The notes below the pieces were generated by a model that was not told where the DNA came from, made no database searches, and worked only from the letters and a program-made list of their open reading frames with translations. A DNA stretch of 45,220 bases from NCBI GenBank assembly GCA_030697685.1, contig JAUYPF010000030.1, forward strand, positions 1 to 45,220. The letters are read 5' to 3'. A program made the position numbers and the translations under genes. Shown here one piece after another: positions 16,916 through 25,089 of this stretch; the first letter of the stretch is position 1, and every line of letters begins with the position of its first letter. The stretch comes from a bacterium (GTDB lineage Archaea > Nanobdellota > Nanobdellia > SCGC-AAA011-G17 > GW2011-AR17).

Positions 16916-17929
16916 ATGGTAAAGAAGATTATTCGAACATATAAAGATCAAAAGAACTATCAGGTAGTGCCATCTGCAGATGTGGATCATCTTCCTAAAG
17001 TTGAAGGATATAATTTTGAAAAAGCATTTGATTTAGGGAAGTTTCTTGAGAGTTATGCACATACAGGGTTCCAAGCAAGTCATTTTGCACATGCTGTTCA
17101 CATTGTTGAAGAAATGAGAAAGGAAGAGGCAACTATCTTTTTAGGATATACTTCAAATATGGTTACATCTGGTATTAGAGATGTTATACAATTCTTAGTT
17201 AAACACAAACATGTGCATGTGCTTGTTACTACAGGTGGGGGTATTGAAGAGGATATCATCAAAGTTCTCAAACCCTTCCATGTGGGAAAATTTCAAGTTT
17301 CTGGAAGAAGTATGTTGGAAAAAGGAATTAATCGAACAGGAAATATCTTTATTCCCAATGATCGATATCTTTATTTTGAAAAATTTATTCAGCCTTTCTT
17401 AGATAGAATCTATAAAGAACAAAAAGAAGAAGGTATTATTCATTGCTCTCAAGATATTACGAGAGAATTAGGCAAAGAAATTAGTAAAGAAAAACACTGT
17501 GAAGAGTCTATTCTTTATTGGGCATATAAAAATAATATTCCAGTTTTCTGCCCTACATTGATAGATGGATCTTTTGGTGATCTGGTCTATTTTATGAAGC
17601 AAAGACATAAAGAGTTTGTTCTTGATATGAGTGAGGATACAAAAAAAATTGTAGATATTGCTTTGAATGCGGAAAAAACTGGGGCGATTATTTTAGGAGC
17701 CGGAGTTGCAAAACATTTTATTCTGAATGCGAATATTTTTCGAGAAGGATTAGACTATGCGGTGTATATCAATACTGCACAAGAGTATGATGGCAGCGAT
17801 TCTGGGGCAGAAGCAGAAGAAGCAATTACTTGGGCAAAGATTCAAGCAAATGCTTTGCATGTAAAAGTGCATGCAGATGCTACTCTTGTTTTTCCACTCT
17901 TAGTTGCTGGGACTTTTGGGAAGAGATAA
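16916..17929 (+). CDS. dys: Deoxyhypusine synthase
   Basis: A 337-residue enzyme that moves the aminobutyl group of spermidine to a lysine of translation factor aIF5A. Family signatures are strong: GYTSNMVTSG, VTTGGGIEED, and the active-site region GAGVAKHFILNANIFREG with catalytic Lys at residue 266, followed by YAVYINTAQEYDGSDSGA. Length matches archaeal and eukaryotic enzymes. It stands alone between a convergent-type ThiI fragment and nrdJ and depends on an aIF5A gene outside the window. Confidence 0.96.
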   Translation: MVKKIIRTYKDQKNYQVVPSADVDHLPKVEGYNFEKAFDLGKFLESYAHTGFQASHFAHAVHIVEEMRKEEATIFLGYTSNMVTSGIRDVIQFLVKHKHVHVLVTTGGGIEEDIIKVLKPFHVGKFQVSGRSMLEKGINRTGNIFIPNDRYLYFEKFIQPFLDRIYKEQKEEGIIHCSQDITRELGKEISKEKHCEESILYWAYKNNIPVFCPTLIDGSFGDLVYFMKQRHKEFVLDMSEDTKKIVDIALNAEKTGAIILGAGVAKHFILNANIFREGLDYAVYINTAQEYDGSDSGAEAEEAITWAKIQANALHVKVHADATLVFPLLVAGTFGKR

Positions 17930-17932
17930 GTG

Positions 17933-17990
17933 TTTAACCACTACATTTATCGAATATATTACTCTTTTCTGTTTCTTTTTAACCACTACA
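17933..17990 (+). promoter_or_regulatory. Paired direct repeat upstream of nrdJ
   Basis: TTTAACCACTACA occurs at 17933-17945 and again at 17978-17990, 45 bp apart, ahead of the nrdJ TATA box. The spacing is close to four helical turns, so both sites face the same side of the DNA. A regulator of deoxynucleotide synthesis is the likely reader; I cannot tell which. Confidence 0.5.
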
Positions 17991-18014
17991 CTGTTTAAGA
18001 GTGTGAAAGAAAGG

Positions 18015-18022
18015 TATTTAAA
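18015..18022 (+). promoter_or_regulatory. TATA box of nrdJ
   Basis: TATTTAAA about 35 nt before the nrdJ ATG, giving a leader of only about 10 nt. Confidence 0.4.
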
Positions 18023-18053
18023 TTATCTTTCCATTAAATAAAAAGAAAATAGT

Positions 18054-20102
18054 ATGTTCTCACATGTAAAAAAGAAGGATGGTGATTTTGAAAGCTTTCA
18101 TGTAGATAAGCTGAGAAATTCTATAGCAAGAGCAATGAAAGATGCAGGACAGAAAGATAGTAGTACAAAGATTCTTCACCAAGTTCTGCATAGATTCAAA
18201 AAGAAACAAGGTATTAGCCCACATACAGAAGATATTCGAAAAAATGTTGAAGATGTGTTGCTTGAACAAAAACTTCATTCTGTTGCAAAAGCATATCTCT
18301 TTTATACTAAAAAAAAGAATCCTGAAGAAACGCTTCGTCATTACTTTGGAAAAAAACATGATCTGCCTTTAGGGAAAAATGCAGTCACTGTATTACAGCG
18401 AAGATATTTGCGAAGAGATGCATCAGGAAAAACTATGGAAAGTCCTGAAGATATGTTCCGAAGAGTTGCAAAGCATATTGCTTCTGCAGAACAAAAGAAA
18501 GAGCAGATAAAATGGGAGCATGAATTTTATCAAGTATTAAGCACATTAGATTTTCTTCCGAATACTCCTTGTTTAGTCAATGCTGGTACAAAACTTAATC
18601 TTGCAGGATGTTATGTGCTTGATGTCCCAGACTCTTTAGAAGGGATTTATGATGCACTCAAAGTCTCTGCGTTAATTTTTCAGAGTGGAGCAGGTGTGGG
18701 TTATTCTTTTTCTCAACTAAGAGGAGAAGGAAGCCGTATTGCTTCTACAGGAAGAGCTGCGTCTGGGCCTGTTTCTTTTATGGAAATTTTTGATAGATCT
18801 TGTGAGACTATGAAAAATGGAGGTATTCGCAGAGTGGCAAGTATGGGAGTGCTGCGTATAGACCATCCAGATATTTTTGCATTTATTACTGAAAAAGCAA
18901 AAGGAAGATTACAGAATTTTAATGTGTCCGTTGCAGTTACTGATGAGTTCATGAAAGCAGTGATTCATAACAAAGAATATTGGCTGAGAGACCATAATGG
19001 AAAGAAAACACATAAATTAAATGCACGAGAAGTGTTTGATTTTCTCTGTGGGCAGGCTTGGGAATGTGGCGATCCAGGATTATTGTTTATTGATGAGATT
19101 AATAGAAAGCATCCGATGAAAAAACTAGGAACAATTGAAGCAACAAACACCTGTGGAGAAGAGCCATTACTAGCAAATGAAAGTTGTGTGCTTGGATCCA
19201 TTAACCTTACACATATGGTCCAAGGAGAAAAAATAGATTGGCCGAAGCTTGCAAAGACTGTGAACATTGCTGTGCGATTCCTTGATAATGTGGTGAGTGT
19301 GAATAACTATCCTACAAAAGACATCCAAGATATGTGTTTGGCAAATAGAAAAATAGGTTTAGGGATTATGGGATGGGCAGATATGTTGCTTGCACTCAAA
19401 ATAAAATATGATTCTGAAAAAGCATTGCAGCTTGCAAAAGAAGTCATGCGATTTATTCGAAAGCATGCCGAGCAAAGTTCAGAGAAACTTGCAAAAGAGA
19501 AAGGAGTTTTTATTAATTATAGTAAAAGTAATATAAATAAAAAGAGAAGAAATGCAACCGTTTTGTCTATTGCCCCTACAGGAAGTATTAGCTTAATCGC
19601 AGGGGTATCCTCTGGAATTGAGCCACTTTTTGCGCTTTCGTATGTACGAGAAGCTCTTGGAGGAGTCAAACTTTTTGAGTCAAATAAACAATTAGAAGAA
19701 ATTGCACGGTATAGGGGATTTTATAGTACGGGATTTATGCAGGCTATTGCAAAGAATGGGTCTATACATGGGATGAAAAATATTCCCAAAGATGTACAAG
19801 AACTTTTTGTGACTGCTTTAGATATTCCTCTTGAATGGCATGTGAAAATGCAGGCTGTGTTTCAGTCAGAAGTAGATAGTGCTGTTTCTAAAACTATTAA
19901 TCTTCCAAATAATGCTACAATAGGAGATGTGAAGAGAGCATATATGCTTGCATGGAAAGAGAAGTGCAAAGGCATTACTGTGTATCGATATGGAAGCAAA
20001 GAAAAGCAGGTATTGTATTTAGGAGAGCATTTGCAGCAAGAACATACTCAGGTGCATGGAGAGTATTCTGGTGGATGTATTGGGAAGGATTGTTATTTCT
20101 AA
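18054..20102 (+). CDS. nrdJ: Class II (adenosylcobalamin-dependent) ribonucleotide reductase
   Basis: A 682-residue protein that makes deoxynucleotides without oxygen. It has an N-terminal ATP cone (about residues 1-95) for allosteric control, then the catalytic barrel. Visible active-site residues are C186 (NLAGCYVLD) and C378 (ANESCVLGSINL), the redox pair, and the radical site N365-T-C367-G-E369. The C-terminal GGCIGKDCYF carries the shuttle cysteines 675 and 680. No separate radical-generating subunit gene is adjacent, as expected for the B12-dependent class. Cobalamin would have to be made elsewhere in the genome or taken from a host. Confidence 0.92.
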   Translation: MFSHVKKKDGDFESFHVDKLRNSIARAMKDAGQKDSSTKILHQVLHRFKKKQGISPHTEDIRKNVEDVLLEQKLHSVAKAYLFYTKKKNPEETLRHYFGKKHDLPLGKNAVTVLQRRYLRRDASGKTMESPEDMFRRVAKHIASAEQKKEQIKWEHEFYQVLSTLDFLPNTPCLVNAGTKLNLAGCYVLDVPDSLEGIYDALKVSALIFQSGAGVGYSFSQLRGEGSRIASTGRAASGPVSFMEIFDRSCETMKNGGIRRVASMGVLRIDHPDIFAFITEKAKGRLQNFNVSVAVTDEFMKAVIHNKEYWLRDHNGKKTHKLNAREVFDFLCGQAWECGDPGLLFIDEINRKHPMKKLGTIEATNTCGEEPLLANESCVLGSINLTHMVQGEKIDWPKLAKTVNIAVRFLDNVVSVNNYPTKDIQDMCLANRKIGLGIMGWADMLLALKIKYDSEKALQLAKEVMRFIRKHAEQSSEKLAKEKGVFINYSKSNINKKRRNATVLSIAPTGSISLIAGVSSGIEPLFALSYVREALGGVKLFESNKQLEEIARYRGFYSTGFMQAIAKNGSIHGMKNIPKDVQELFVTALDIPLEWHVKMQAVFQSEVDSAVSKTINLPNNATIGDVKRAYMLAWKEKCKGITVYRYGSKEKQVLYLGEHLQQEHTQVHGEYSGGCIGKDCYF

Positions 20103-20170
20103 TGGAAATATTTTCCATAATTTTTAGAAAGAGTAGAATAAAATAAAAATAAGAAAATAAAAAGAAAAGT

Positions 20171-20437
20171 TTATCTTCTTTTCTTTACAGCTTTTTTAGC
20201 GGTTTTTTTTCTTCCACCACGAGACATTGCTGCTGCTGCTACATTTCCTTGTTTGTCAATGAAATATAACATACCAGATTCTCTTTTAATTCCGCACTTT
20301 GCGACAACTTCTTGTTTAAATGAACCTTTCATACCAGGTCGTTTCATTTTAACTCTTGCTGCGTCACCTGTTTTGTTTACAAAGTATAAGAAACCAGGCT
20401 CTCTCTTAATTCCACACTTCACTAAAACTTTTGCCAT
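20171..20437 (-). CDS. Small protein with a duplicated CGIKRE-YFxxK-G unit and basic tail
   Basis: An 88-residue protein built from two copies of a unit of about 38 residues: KCGIKREPGFLYFVNKTGDA at 8-27 and KCGIKRESGMLYFIDKQGNV at 46-65, then a lysine/arginine tail (GGRKKTAKKAVKKRR). The tail suggests nucleic-acid binding, and each unit has one cysteine. I recall similar small proteins in DPANN genomes but know no function. A perfect GAGGTGAT Shine-Dalgarno (20446-20453) and a minus-strand TATA box near 20486-20494 mark a leadered and probably strongly expressed gene. Confidence 0.8.
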   Translation of the reverse strand: MAKVLVKCGIKREPGFLYFVNKTGDAARVKMKRPGMKGSFKQEVVAKCGIKRESGMLYFIDKQGNVAAAAMSRGGRKKTAKKAVKKRR

Positions 20438-20445
20438 TTTTTTAA

Positions 20446-20453
20446 ATCACCTC
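20446..20453 (-). promoter_or_regulatory. Strong Shine-Dalgarno site of the 88-residue gene
   Basis: GAGGTGAT on the minus strand, 8 nt before the ATG, is complementary to the 16S rRNA 3' end. It shows that this mostly leaderless genome also uses SD-led initiation. Confidence 0.7.
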
Positions 20454-20510
20454 GATTTTTAATAAGAGTTTGTAGACGGCGGAAGTATATAAACTTTGCT
20501 ATCTTCGAGG

Positions 20511-20520
20511 ATATATTTAT
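20511..20520 (+). promoter_or_regulatory. TATA box of the lgt gene
   Basis: ATATATTTAT is 26-35 nt before the ATG at 20546, which supports that ATG over the GTG at 20531 as the start. Confidence 0.45.
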
Positions 20521-20545
20521 ATACCTCAGAGTGTTTTTAAGCCGG

Positions 20546-21310
20546 ATGTGGGCATATAACCTTAATCCTGTACTTTTTTCCATTTGGAGCTTAGAAATAC
20601 GCTGGTATGGAATAATATATGCTTTTGGCTTTCTTCTCGCATTATTCTTTTTATTAAAAAATCGGCGGGAAATAGGACTTAACAAAGATGAGAGTTATGA
20701 TCTTCTCTTTTACCTTATGCTGGGGGATATTATTGGTGCGAGATTATTTCATGTGCTTTTTTGGGAGCCAAGCTTTTACTTTAGTAATCCTTTGCAGATT
20801 CTTTACCTTTGGAATGGAGGATTGGCTTTTCATGGAGGGCTTGTTGGGGTTATCCTTGCAGCATGGGTATATTGCCGAAAGAAAAAAATATCTTTCTTGA
20901 AAGTTGCTGATCTCTTAAGTATTCCTGCGTTGATTGGACTAGGCTTAGGAAGGATTGCAAATTTCATTAATGGAGAACTAGTTGGCACTGTTACAACTGT
21001 ATCTTGGTGTGTTGATTTTAGGGATGGACTTTGTAGACATCCTTATGTACTTTATAGTGCAGTAAAGAGATTTGCACTTGCGGGAGTATTATATGGCTTA
21101 CAAAAATATAGAATATTCAAAGAGGGGTTTATTTTTTGGCTTATGATTTTTGGTTTAGGAATTGGAAGATTTGTTCTTGATTTTATGAGAGAGGATGTAT
21201 TATATTTAGGGCTGAGTGTTGGACAGTGGATGTCATTGCTTATGCTTGTTCTTGCTCTTGCCGTTCTTTTCCATGGCTATAAAGATGATTTAAGAAAGAT
21301 ATTTAAATAA
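20546..21310 (+). CDS. lgt: Prolipoprotein diacylglyceryl transferase (Lgt)
   Basis: About 254 residues with seven probable membrane segments. Lgt hallmarks are present: the early IRWYGIIYAFGF helix, GGLAFHGGLVG with the essential histidine loop, and the family signature GLGRIANFINGELVG (here GRIANFINGE), plus a late GRFVLDFMRED segment with conserved Arg. In bacteria Lgt transfers diacylglycerol from phosphatidylglycerol to the lipobox cysteine of lipoproteins. It is unusual in archaea. Start chosen at the ATG 20546 from TATA spacing. Neighbours give no substrate. Confidence 0.9.
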   Translation: MWAYNLNPVLFSIWSLEIRWYGIIYAFGFLLALFFLLKNRREIGLNKDESYDLLFYLMLGDIIGARLFHVLFWEPSFYFSNPLQILYLWNGGLAFHGGLVGVILAAWVYCRKKKISFLKVADLLSIPALIGLGLGRIANFINGELVGTVTTVSWCVDFRDGLCRHPYVLYSAVKRFALAGVLYGLQKYRIFKEGFIFWLMIFGLGIGRFVLDFMREDVLYLGLSVGQWMSLLMLVLALAVLFHGYKDDLRKIFK

Positions 21311-21329
21311 GGAATTTCTCGAAGAGGAG

Positions 21330-21731
21330 ATGATTACTTGTGAAGAATGTAAAGGCGCATGCTGTCGAGAAGTTTCTGTAGAAATGGATACTCCTGTGAA
21401 TTTAGAAGACTGGGATGTCATTAAATGGATGGTGGCACACGAGAATATTGCAGTCTTTCAGGATCAGGAGAATGATTGGCTTGTTGAATTCAAAACAAAA
21501 TGTAGTAAACTTGATGTGAAAAATAGATGCACTATTTACAAAGTTCGGCCTAAATTATGCAATGAATATCCAGTAGACGATTGCATTATTAATGCTGATG
21601 AGCCTGCAGAAAAAATACGATTTGATACCATGGAAGAAGTAGAAAAATATATTGAAGATGTTGTTAAAGCAGAACTATTAAAGAAAGAAGAAGAGAAAAA
21701 ACTAGTAAATACAGAAGTCTGTGAAGCTTAA
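21330..21731 (+). CDS. YkgJ-family CxxCxnCC metal-binding protein
   Basis: A 133-residue protein of the YkgJ/UPF0153 type, with CEECKGACCRE at the start, C in KTKCSKL, C in NRCTIYKVRPKLCNEYP and a final C in DDC. These cysteines are thought to bind zinc or an iron-sulfur cluster; the function of the family is unknown. It follows lgt by 19 nt and may be co-transcribed. A GAGGAG precedes the ATG. Its last 4 bases overlap the convergent ABCE1 gene. Confidence 0.85.
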   Translation: MITCEECKGACCREVSVEMDTPVNLEDWDVIKWMVAHENIAVFQDQENDWLVEFKTKCSKLDVKNRCTIYKVRPKLCNEYPVDDCIINADEPAEKIRFDTMEEVEKYIEDVVKAELLKKEEEKKLVNTEVCEA

Positions 21732-23503
21732 GTATAATAATATTTGTTTGTTTTCTTCTGTTCTATATCTAATTGAGAACCAGGTTTATTTATTCTTGGA
21801 CGACCTGTTTCTTTGTCCATGCGATAAGTTACATTTAACATCTTGAGAACTTCATTCATACCATCTTTCTTAGATAATGGACCTATAACTGTTCCTTCTT
21901 TCCCAGGGATACCTTTGAAGACCAACATTGCATCTCCTACATATTCTAAAAATTGGACATCGTGGTCGACAACAATTGCACAAGTTTCATTTTTAATCAT
22001 AAAATCCTGAATAACTTCTGCAATCTTTAAACGATCTTCTACATCAATAAATGCTGATGGCTCATCAAAAGCATAGACGTCTGCTTTCAATGAAAGCGTA
22101 ATTGCAATGTAGACCTTTTGTAATTCTCCACCAGAAAGCATAGAAATATTATTGTTGATAATAGCTTGTAAATTTAATTTTTCTAGAATATTTTGTTTGA
22201 ACCAACCGCTATCTTGGCCTTTTGCCACACGATCGAGCCATTCTTTTACCGTTCCTGACTCCGCTTGAAGATCCTGTGGTTTATAGGCAATTTTTACTTT
22301 GCTTGTTAAAATTCCTTTGTCAGGCTTGATTAAACCAGCAAGCATTTTCAAAAAAGTTGTTTTTCCCAGACCGTTTGAACCTGTGATAGTCAAAACATCC
22401 CCTTTTCGAATTGTTCCTGCATTTACTTTCATATGAAATGCTGGAAATTTTTTTTCTAATTCTGGCCATTCAAAAAGAATTGCTTGTTTTGTATCTTTTT
22501 CTATTCCTTTATTGAAAATAATTTTATAATTTCTAAAGCGAATGTTATCATCTGGAAGAAAGCCATCAAGATATTCATTAATTCCTCGACGAATTGGTTT
22601 TGTCTGAGAAACAATACCATAGACTGCTGCTTCCCCATATAAAATTTGTAATTCATCGGAAATATAATCTAAAGTTGCAAGATCGTGCTCTACAACAAGG
22701 ATTGTATTATTATTTTCTTCAGCCAGAGAACGAATTAGTTTTGCTACTTTCATTCTGCTGGTGATGTCTAAAAATGATGCAGGCTCATCAAAGAAATAAA
22801 AATTTGCATCCTTCAAATAGGTTGCTGCGATTGCAAGACGCTGCATCTCTCCACCAGACAGATCTTTCACGTCACGATCAAGAATATTTTCCATTTCTAA
22901 GAGTTTGATTATCTCCTCTTTTTTTCCCTTTTGGTCTACTTTTGCAAGAAGATCTTTTACTTTTCCTTGTGCTTGCTTTGCAATGAGATCTACTGCTTGT
23001 GGTTTGTATGCTACTTTTATATCGCCTGCTTTTACTTTTTCTAGGAACTTTTGCATTTCTGTTCCTTTAAACATTTTAATGAGATCGTTAATATCCCCAG
23101 GCTTTTCAGGATCGCCCAAATTAGGCTTTAGTACTCCTGAAAGAATTTTTAGTGCAGTAGATTTTCCAATTCCATTTCTACCTAAAATCCCAACAACTTT
23201 TCCTGGCATTGGAACTGGAAGATTAAAAAGAATGAATGAATCTTTGCCAAAACGATGAATAGGCCGTTGTGTAAGCTTATCAGGAAGCTTTACCATGTGG
23301 ATTGCACCAAAAGGGCAAATATTTACACAGACTTGGCAGGCATCTGTTGCAATGTCCTCGTTGATTTGTGCTTTGCCATCAGGGCCTTTCACAATTGCTT
23401 CTTTACCAGCACGATTTAATGGGCACATACGAATACAGAGAAAGTCACCACAGGCTATTGGATTACATTTTTCCTTGTCAATAACAGCGATACGTCTTTG
23501 CAT
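21728..23503 (-). CDS. abce1: ABCE1/Rli1 ribosome-recycling ATPase
   Basis: A 591-residue soluble twin-ATPase that splits the 70S ribosome after termination. An N-terminal ferredoxin domain with eight cysteines for two 4Fe-4S clusters (CNPIACGDFLCIRMCP and CQVCVNICPFGAI) is followed by NBD1 (Walker A GRNGIGKST, signature LSGGEMQRLAIAA, Walker B FYFFDEPASFLD) and NBD2 (Walker A GSNGLGKTT, signature LSGGELQKVYIAI, Walker B VYAFDEPSAFID). All catalytic motifs are intact and the length is standard. Confidence 0.97.
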   Translation of the reverse strand: MQRRIAVIDKEKCNPIACGDFLCIRMCPLNRAGKEAIVKGPDGKAQINEDIATDACQVCVNICPFGAIHMVKLPDKLTQRPIHRFGKDSFILFNLPVPMPGKVVGILGRNGIGKSTALKILSGVLKPNLGDPEKPGDINDLIKMFKGTEMQKFLEKVKAGDIKVAYKPQAVDLIAKQAQGKVKDLLAKVDQKGKKEEIIKLLEMENILDRDVKDLSGGEMQRLAIAATYLKDANFYFFDEPASFLDITSRMKVAKLIRSLAEENNNTILVVEHDLATLDYISDELQILYGEAAVYGIVSQTKPIRRGINEYLDGFLPDDNIRFRNYKIIFNKGIEKDTKQAILFEWPELEKKFPAFHMKVNAGTIRKGDVLTITGSNGLGKTTFLKMLAGLIKPDKGILTSKVKIAYKPQDLQAESGTVKEWLDRVAKGQDSGWFKQNILEKLNLQAIINNNISMLSGGELQKVYIAITLSLKADVYAFDEPSAFIDVEDRLKIAEVIQDFMIKNETCAIVVDHDVQFLEYVGDAMLVFKGIPGKEGTVIGPLSKKDGMNEVLKMLNVTYRMDKETGRPRINKPGSQLDIEQKKTNKYYYT

Positions 23504-23528
23504 ATGTAGGAAAAGAAAAAGAAACTTT

Positions 23529-23657
23529 TTAAGCCTTGTGCTTAGCTTTGTTGTGGGCGAGAAGATCTTGTACTTCTTTTTTACACATTTTACAGATTCC
23601 TTCAGGTCCTTTTAGAATTTGTTTTGGAAGTTTTCCTTCGAATGATTTTTCTCTCAT
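23529..23657 (-). CDS. 42-residue C2H2-type zinc-finger mini-protein
   Basis: A short frame between ABCE1 and the alkylation-repair gene, starting MREKSFEGKLPKQILKG and ending LLAHNKAKHKA. It carries CKMC then H-N-K-A-K-H, a C-X2-C-X9-H-X4-H spacing that could hold one zinc. It lies 16 nt after the alkD-like stop and 25 nt before the ABCE1 start on the same strand, fills the gap, and is very lysine-rich with no rare features. No Shine-Dalgarno is seen. Support is the motif and context; it is too short for certainty. Confidence 0.5.
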   Translation of the reverse strand: MREKSFEGKLPKQILKGPEGICKMCKKEVQDLLAHNKAKHKA

Positions 23658-23673
23658 ATTTTATTTTATGGTC

Positions 23674-24378
23674 TTAGGCTTTAAATGTCTTTTGCATATA
23701 GAGGCTTCTCTTTTCTTCTGGAAAACGTTCAATCGCGTATCTCAACATAGTTCTTGGCATAATTTTGTAATTTTTTTGTAAAAATTCTTCCTCTATAATT
23801 TGGTCTTTCTTTCCAAGTTCACGTAACATCCAACCTGTTGCTTTATGAATCAAGTCATGTTTGTCATTTAGGAGTATTTCTGCAATCTCTAAAGTTTCTT
23901 TGAATTTATTTTTTTTTATAAAATAAAGAGTTGCAAGGATAGCAATACGATGTTCCCACATTGAAGAAGATTTTGCGAATTTATAGAGGATAGTTTTATC
24001 TTTGTCAAAAAGATATGCACCTACAATATTTGGAGTAGTACAATCAATAAGATCCCAATTGTTGATATATTTTCTTTGTTTTATGTAAAAATCAAAGATT
24101 TTCTTCTTCTCTTTTTCATTAGCTTTCTTGAATTGTTCTGTAAGAATTACTAAAGAGGTAAAACGATATTCATGAGTAGGATTTTTTAAAAAATACTCTA
24201 AATCTTTGAAATTAAGAGAGAGATATTTTTTTGCAATTATTCTCTGTTGAGGAACTGTGATACCTAGAAATATATCACCTTCTCCATACTGCCCTTTTCC
24301 AGTTTTGAAAAAATCAGCATAAATTTTAGCCTTTTCTTCATTTTTCAAAGAAAGTAAATCTTTTTCTAAAGGATGCAT
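23674..24378 (-). CDS. DNA alkylation repair protein, AlkD-like
   Basis: A 234-residue all-helical HEAT-repeat-like protein. Family marks are KGQYGEGDIFLGITVPQQR near the N terminus, WDLIDCTTPNIVGAYLFDK, SSSMWEHRIAILATLYFIKK, and IHKATGWMLRELGKKD. AlkD-type enzymes excise bulky cationic alkylated bases without flipping them out. The conserved Trp, Asp and Arg of the active cleft (WD and WEHRIA) are present. The 42-residue gene follows on the same strand. Confidence 0.92.
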   Translation of the reverse strand: MHPLEKDLLSLKNEEKAKIYADFFKTGKGQYGEGDIFLGITVPQQRIIAKKYLSLNFKDLEYFLKNPTHEYRFTSLVILTEQFKKANEKEKKKIFDFYIKQRKYINNWDLIDCTTPNIVGAYLFDKDKTILYKFAKSSSMWEHRIAILATLYFIKKNKFKETLEIAEILLNDKHDLIHKATGWMLRELGKKDQIIEEEFLQKNYKIMPRTMLRYAIERFPEEKRSLYMQKTFKA

Positions 24379-24490
24379 AGTCTTTTTAGAAGAAAGTTGT
24401 TTTTAAAAATATTCCTTTTAGAATATTAACAAAGGAGTGATAGTAGAGCTAAGGAAAAAGCTATTAAAGAGAGTCTTATTTGTAATTTCT

Positions 24491-24631
24491 ATGGTAGAAA
24501 AATGTGCACTTTGCAAAGAGAAAATTGAAAACACTTTTCTCGGGAAAATACGTGGAACGTTCATTAAGAAAAAAGTAGTGTGTAGTACATGCCAGAAGAA
24601 GTTTGGTGCTGATGTTGTTAAACAACTCTGA
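24491..24631 (+). CDS. 46-residue zinc-ribbon mini-protein
   Basis: From the ATG at 24491: MVEKCALCKEKIENTFLGK, then VVCSTCQKKFGADVVKQL. Two CxxC knuckles 24 residues apart form a single zinc ribbon. A TATA-like CTATTAAAG 24-32 nt upstream supports a leaderless start here rather than an upstream GTG at 24437. It ends 4 bases before tRNA-Thr(CGT). Function unknown. Confidence 0.65.
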   Translation: MVEKCALCKEKIENTFLGKIRGTFIKKKVVCSTCQKKFGADVVKQL

Positions 24632-24634
24632 ACT

Positions 24635-24707
24635 GCCCCAGTGGCTTAACCGGTAGAGCAATTGCTTCGTAAGCAATAGATTGGGGGTTCAAATCCCTCC
24701 TGGGGCT
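24635..24707 (+). tRNA. tRNA-Thr (anticodon CGT)
   Basis: Full cloverleaf, 73 nt, no intron. Acceptor GCCCCAG pairs with CTGGGGC; D arm GCTT/GAGC; anticodon stem ATTGC/GCAAT around loop TTCGTAA, anticodon CGT; T arm GGGGG/CCCTC with loop TTCAAAT. The discriminator base is U, as in archaeal tRNA-Thr. CCA is not encoded. Its 3' 19 nt overlap the end of a gene on the other strand. Confidence 0.95.
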
Positions 24708-25054
24708 TCTTTTTTATTTGTATTTAGGAGAAAGCCATAGTGCCAGGAAGAGAGATATTCTTTTGCTTGCTTTTCTGATGTGCCTGATTTTGTGTATGCT
24801 TCGTATTCCCATTTGTATCTCCGAGGATTATAGAATAATGGTAGAGCAAAGATATAGAGAAAGAGAAATTTTACAAGACCTTGTTCTTTTTGTTGTTGCA
24901 GATGTATTTTCTCATGTTTAATTATTCTTTCTTGTATTGATTTAGGCAATGTAGAGAAATTTTTACAGACATAGATATGTGGAGAAATGGTTGTTGTCAC
25001 ATTTGAATTTGCAAAGATTGTAAACCACCACAGCCAAGACTTCTTTTTTATCAT
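24689..25054 (-). CDS. Small HExxH metallopeptidase-like protein
   Basis: A 121-residue protein with HEKIH (in RIIKHEKIHLQQQKEQG), a zincin-type zinc motif, a hydrophobic stretch (KFLFLYIFALPLFY), and a downstream KWEYEAYTKSG whose Glu could be the third zinc ligand. Small zincin-fold proteins with this layout occur in many bacteria and archaea without known substrate. The last codons (APGGI) are read from the antisense strand of the tRNA-Thr T arm and acceptor, so the gene ends inside the tRNA gene. Confidence 0.65.
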   Translation of the reverse strand: MIKKKSWLWWFTIFANSNVTTTISPHIYVCKNFSTLPKSIQERIIKHEKIHLQQQKEQGLVKFLFLYIFALPLFYNPRRYKWEYEAYTKSGTSEKQAKEYLSSWHYGFLLNTNKKEAPGGI

Positions 25055-25089
25055 CTCTTTATCTAAGCACTAAAGATTTAAAAAACTAT

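Noticed and set aside
17933-18053. Cobalamin riboswitch ahead of the B12-dependent reductase
   Set aside because: The 124-bp spacer is AT-rich, has no room for the riboswitch fold and holds only the direct repeats and a TATA box.
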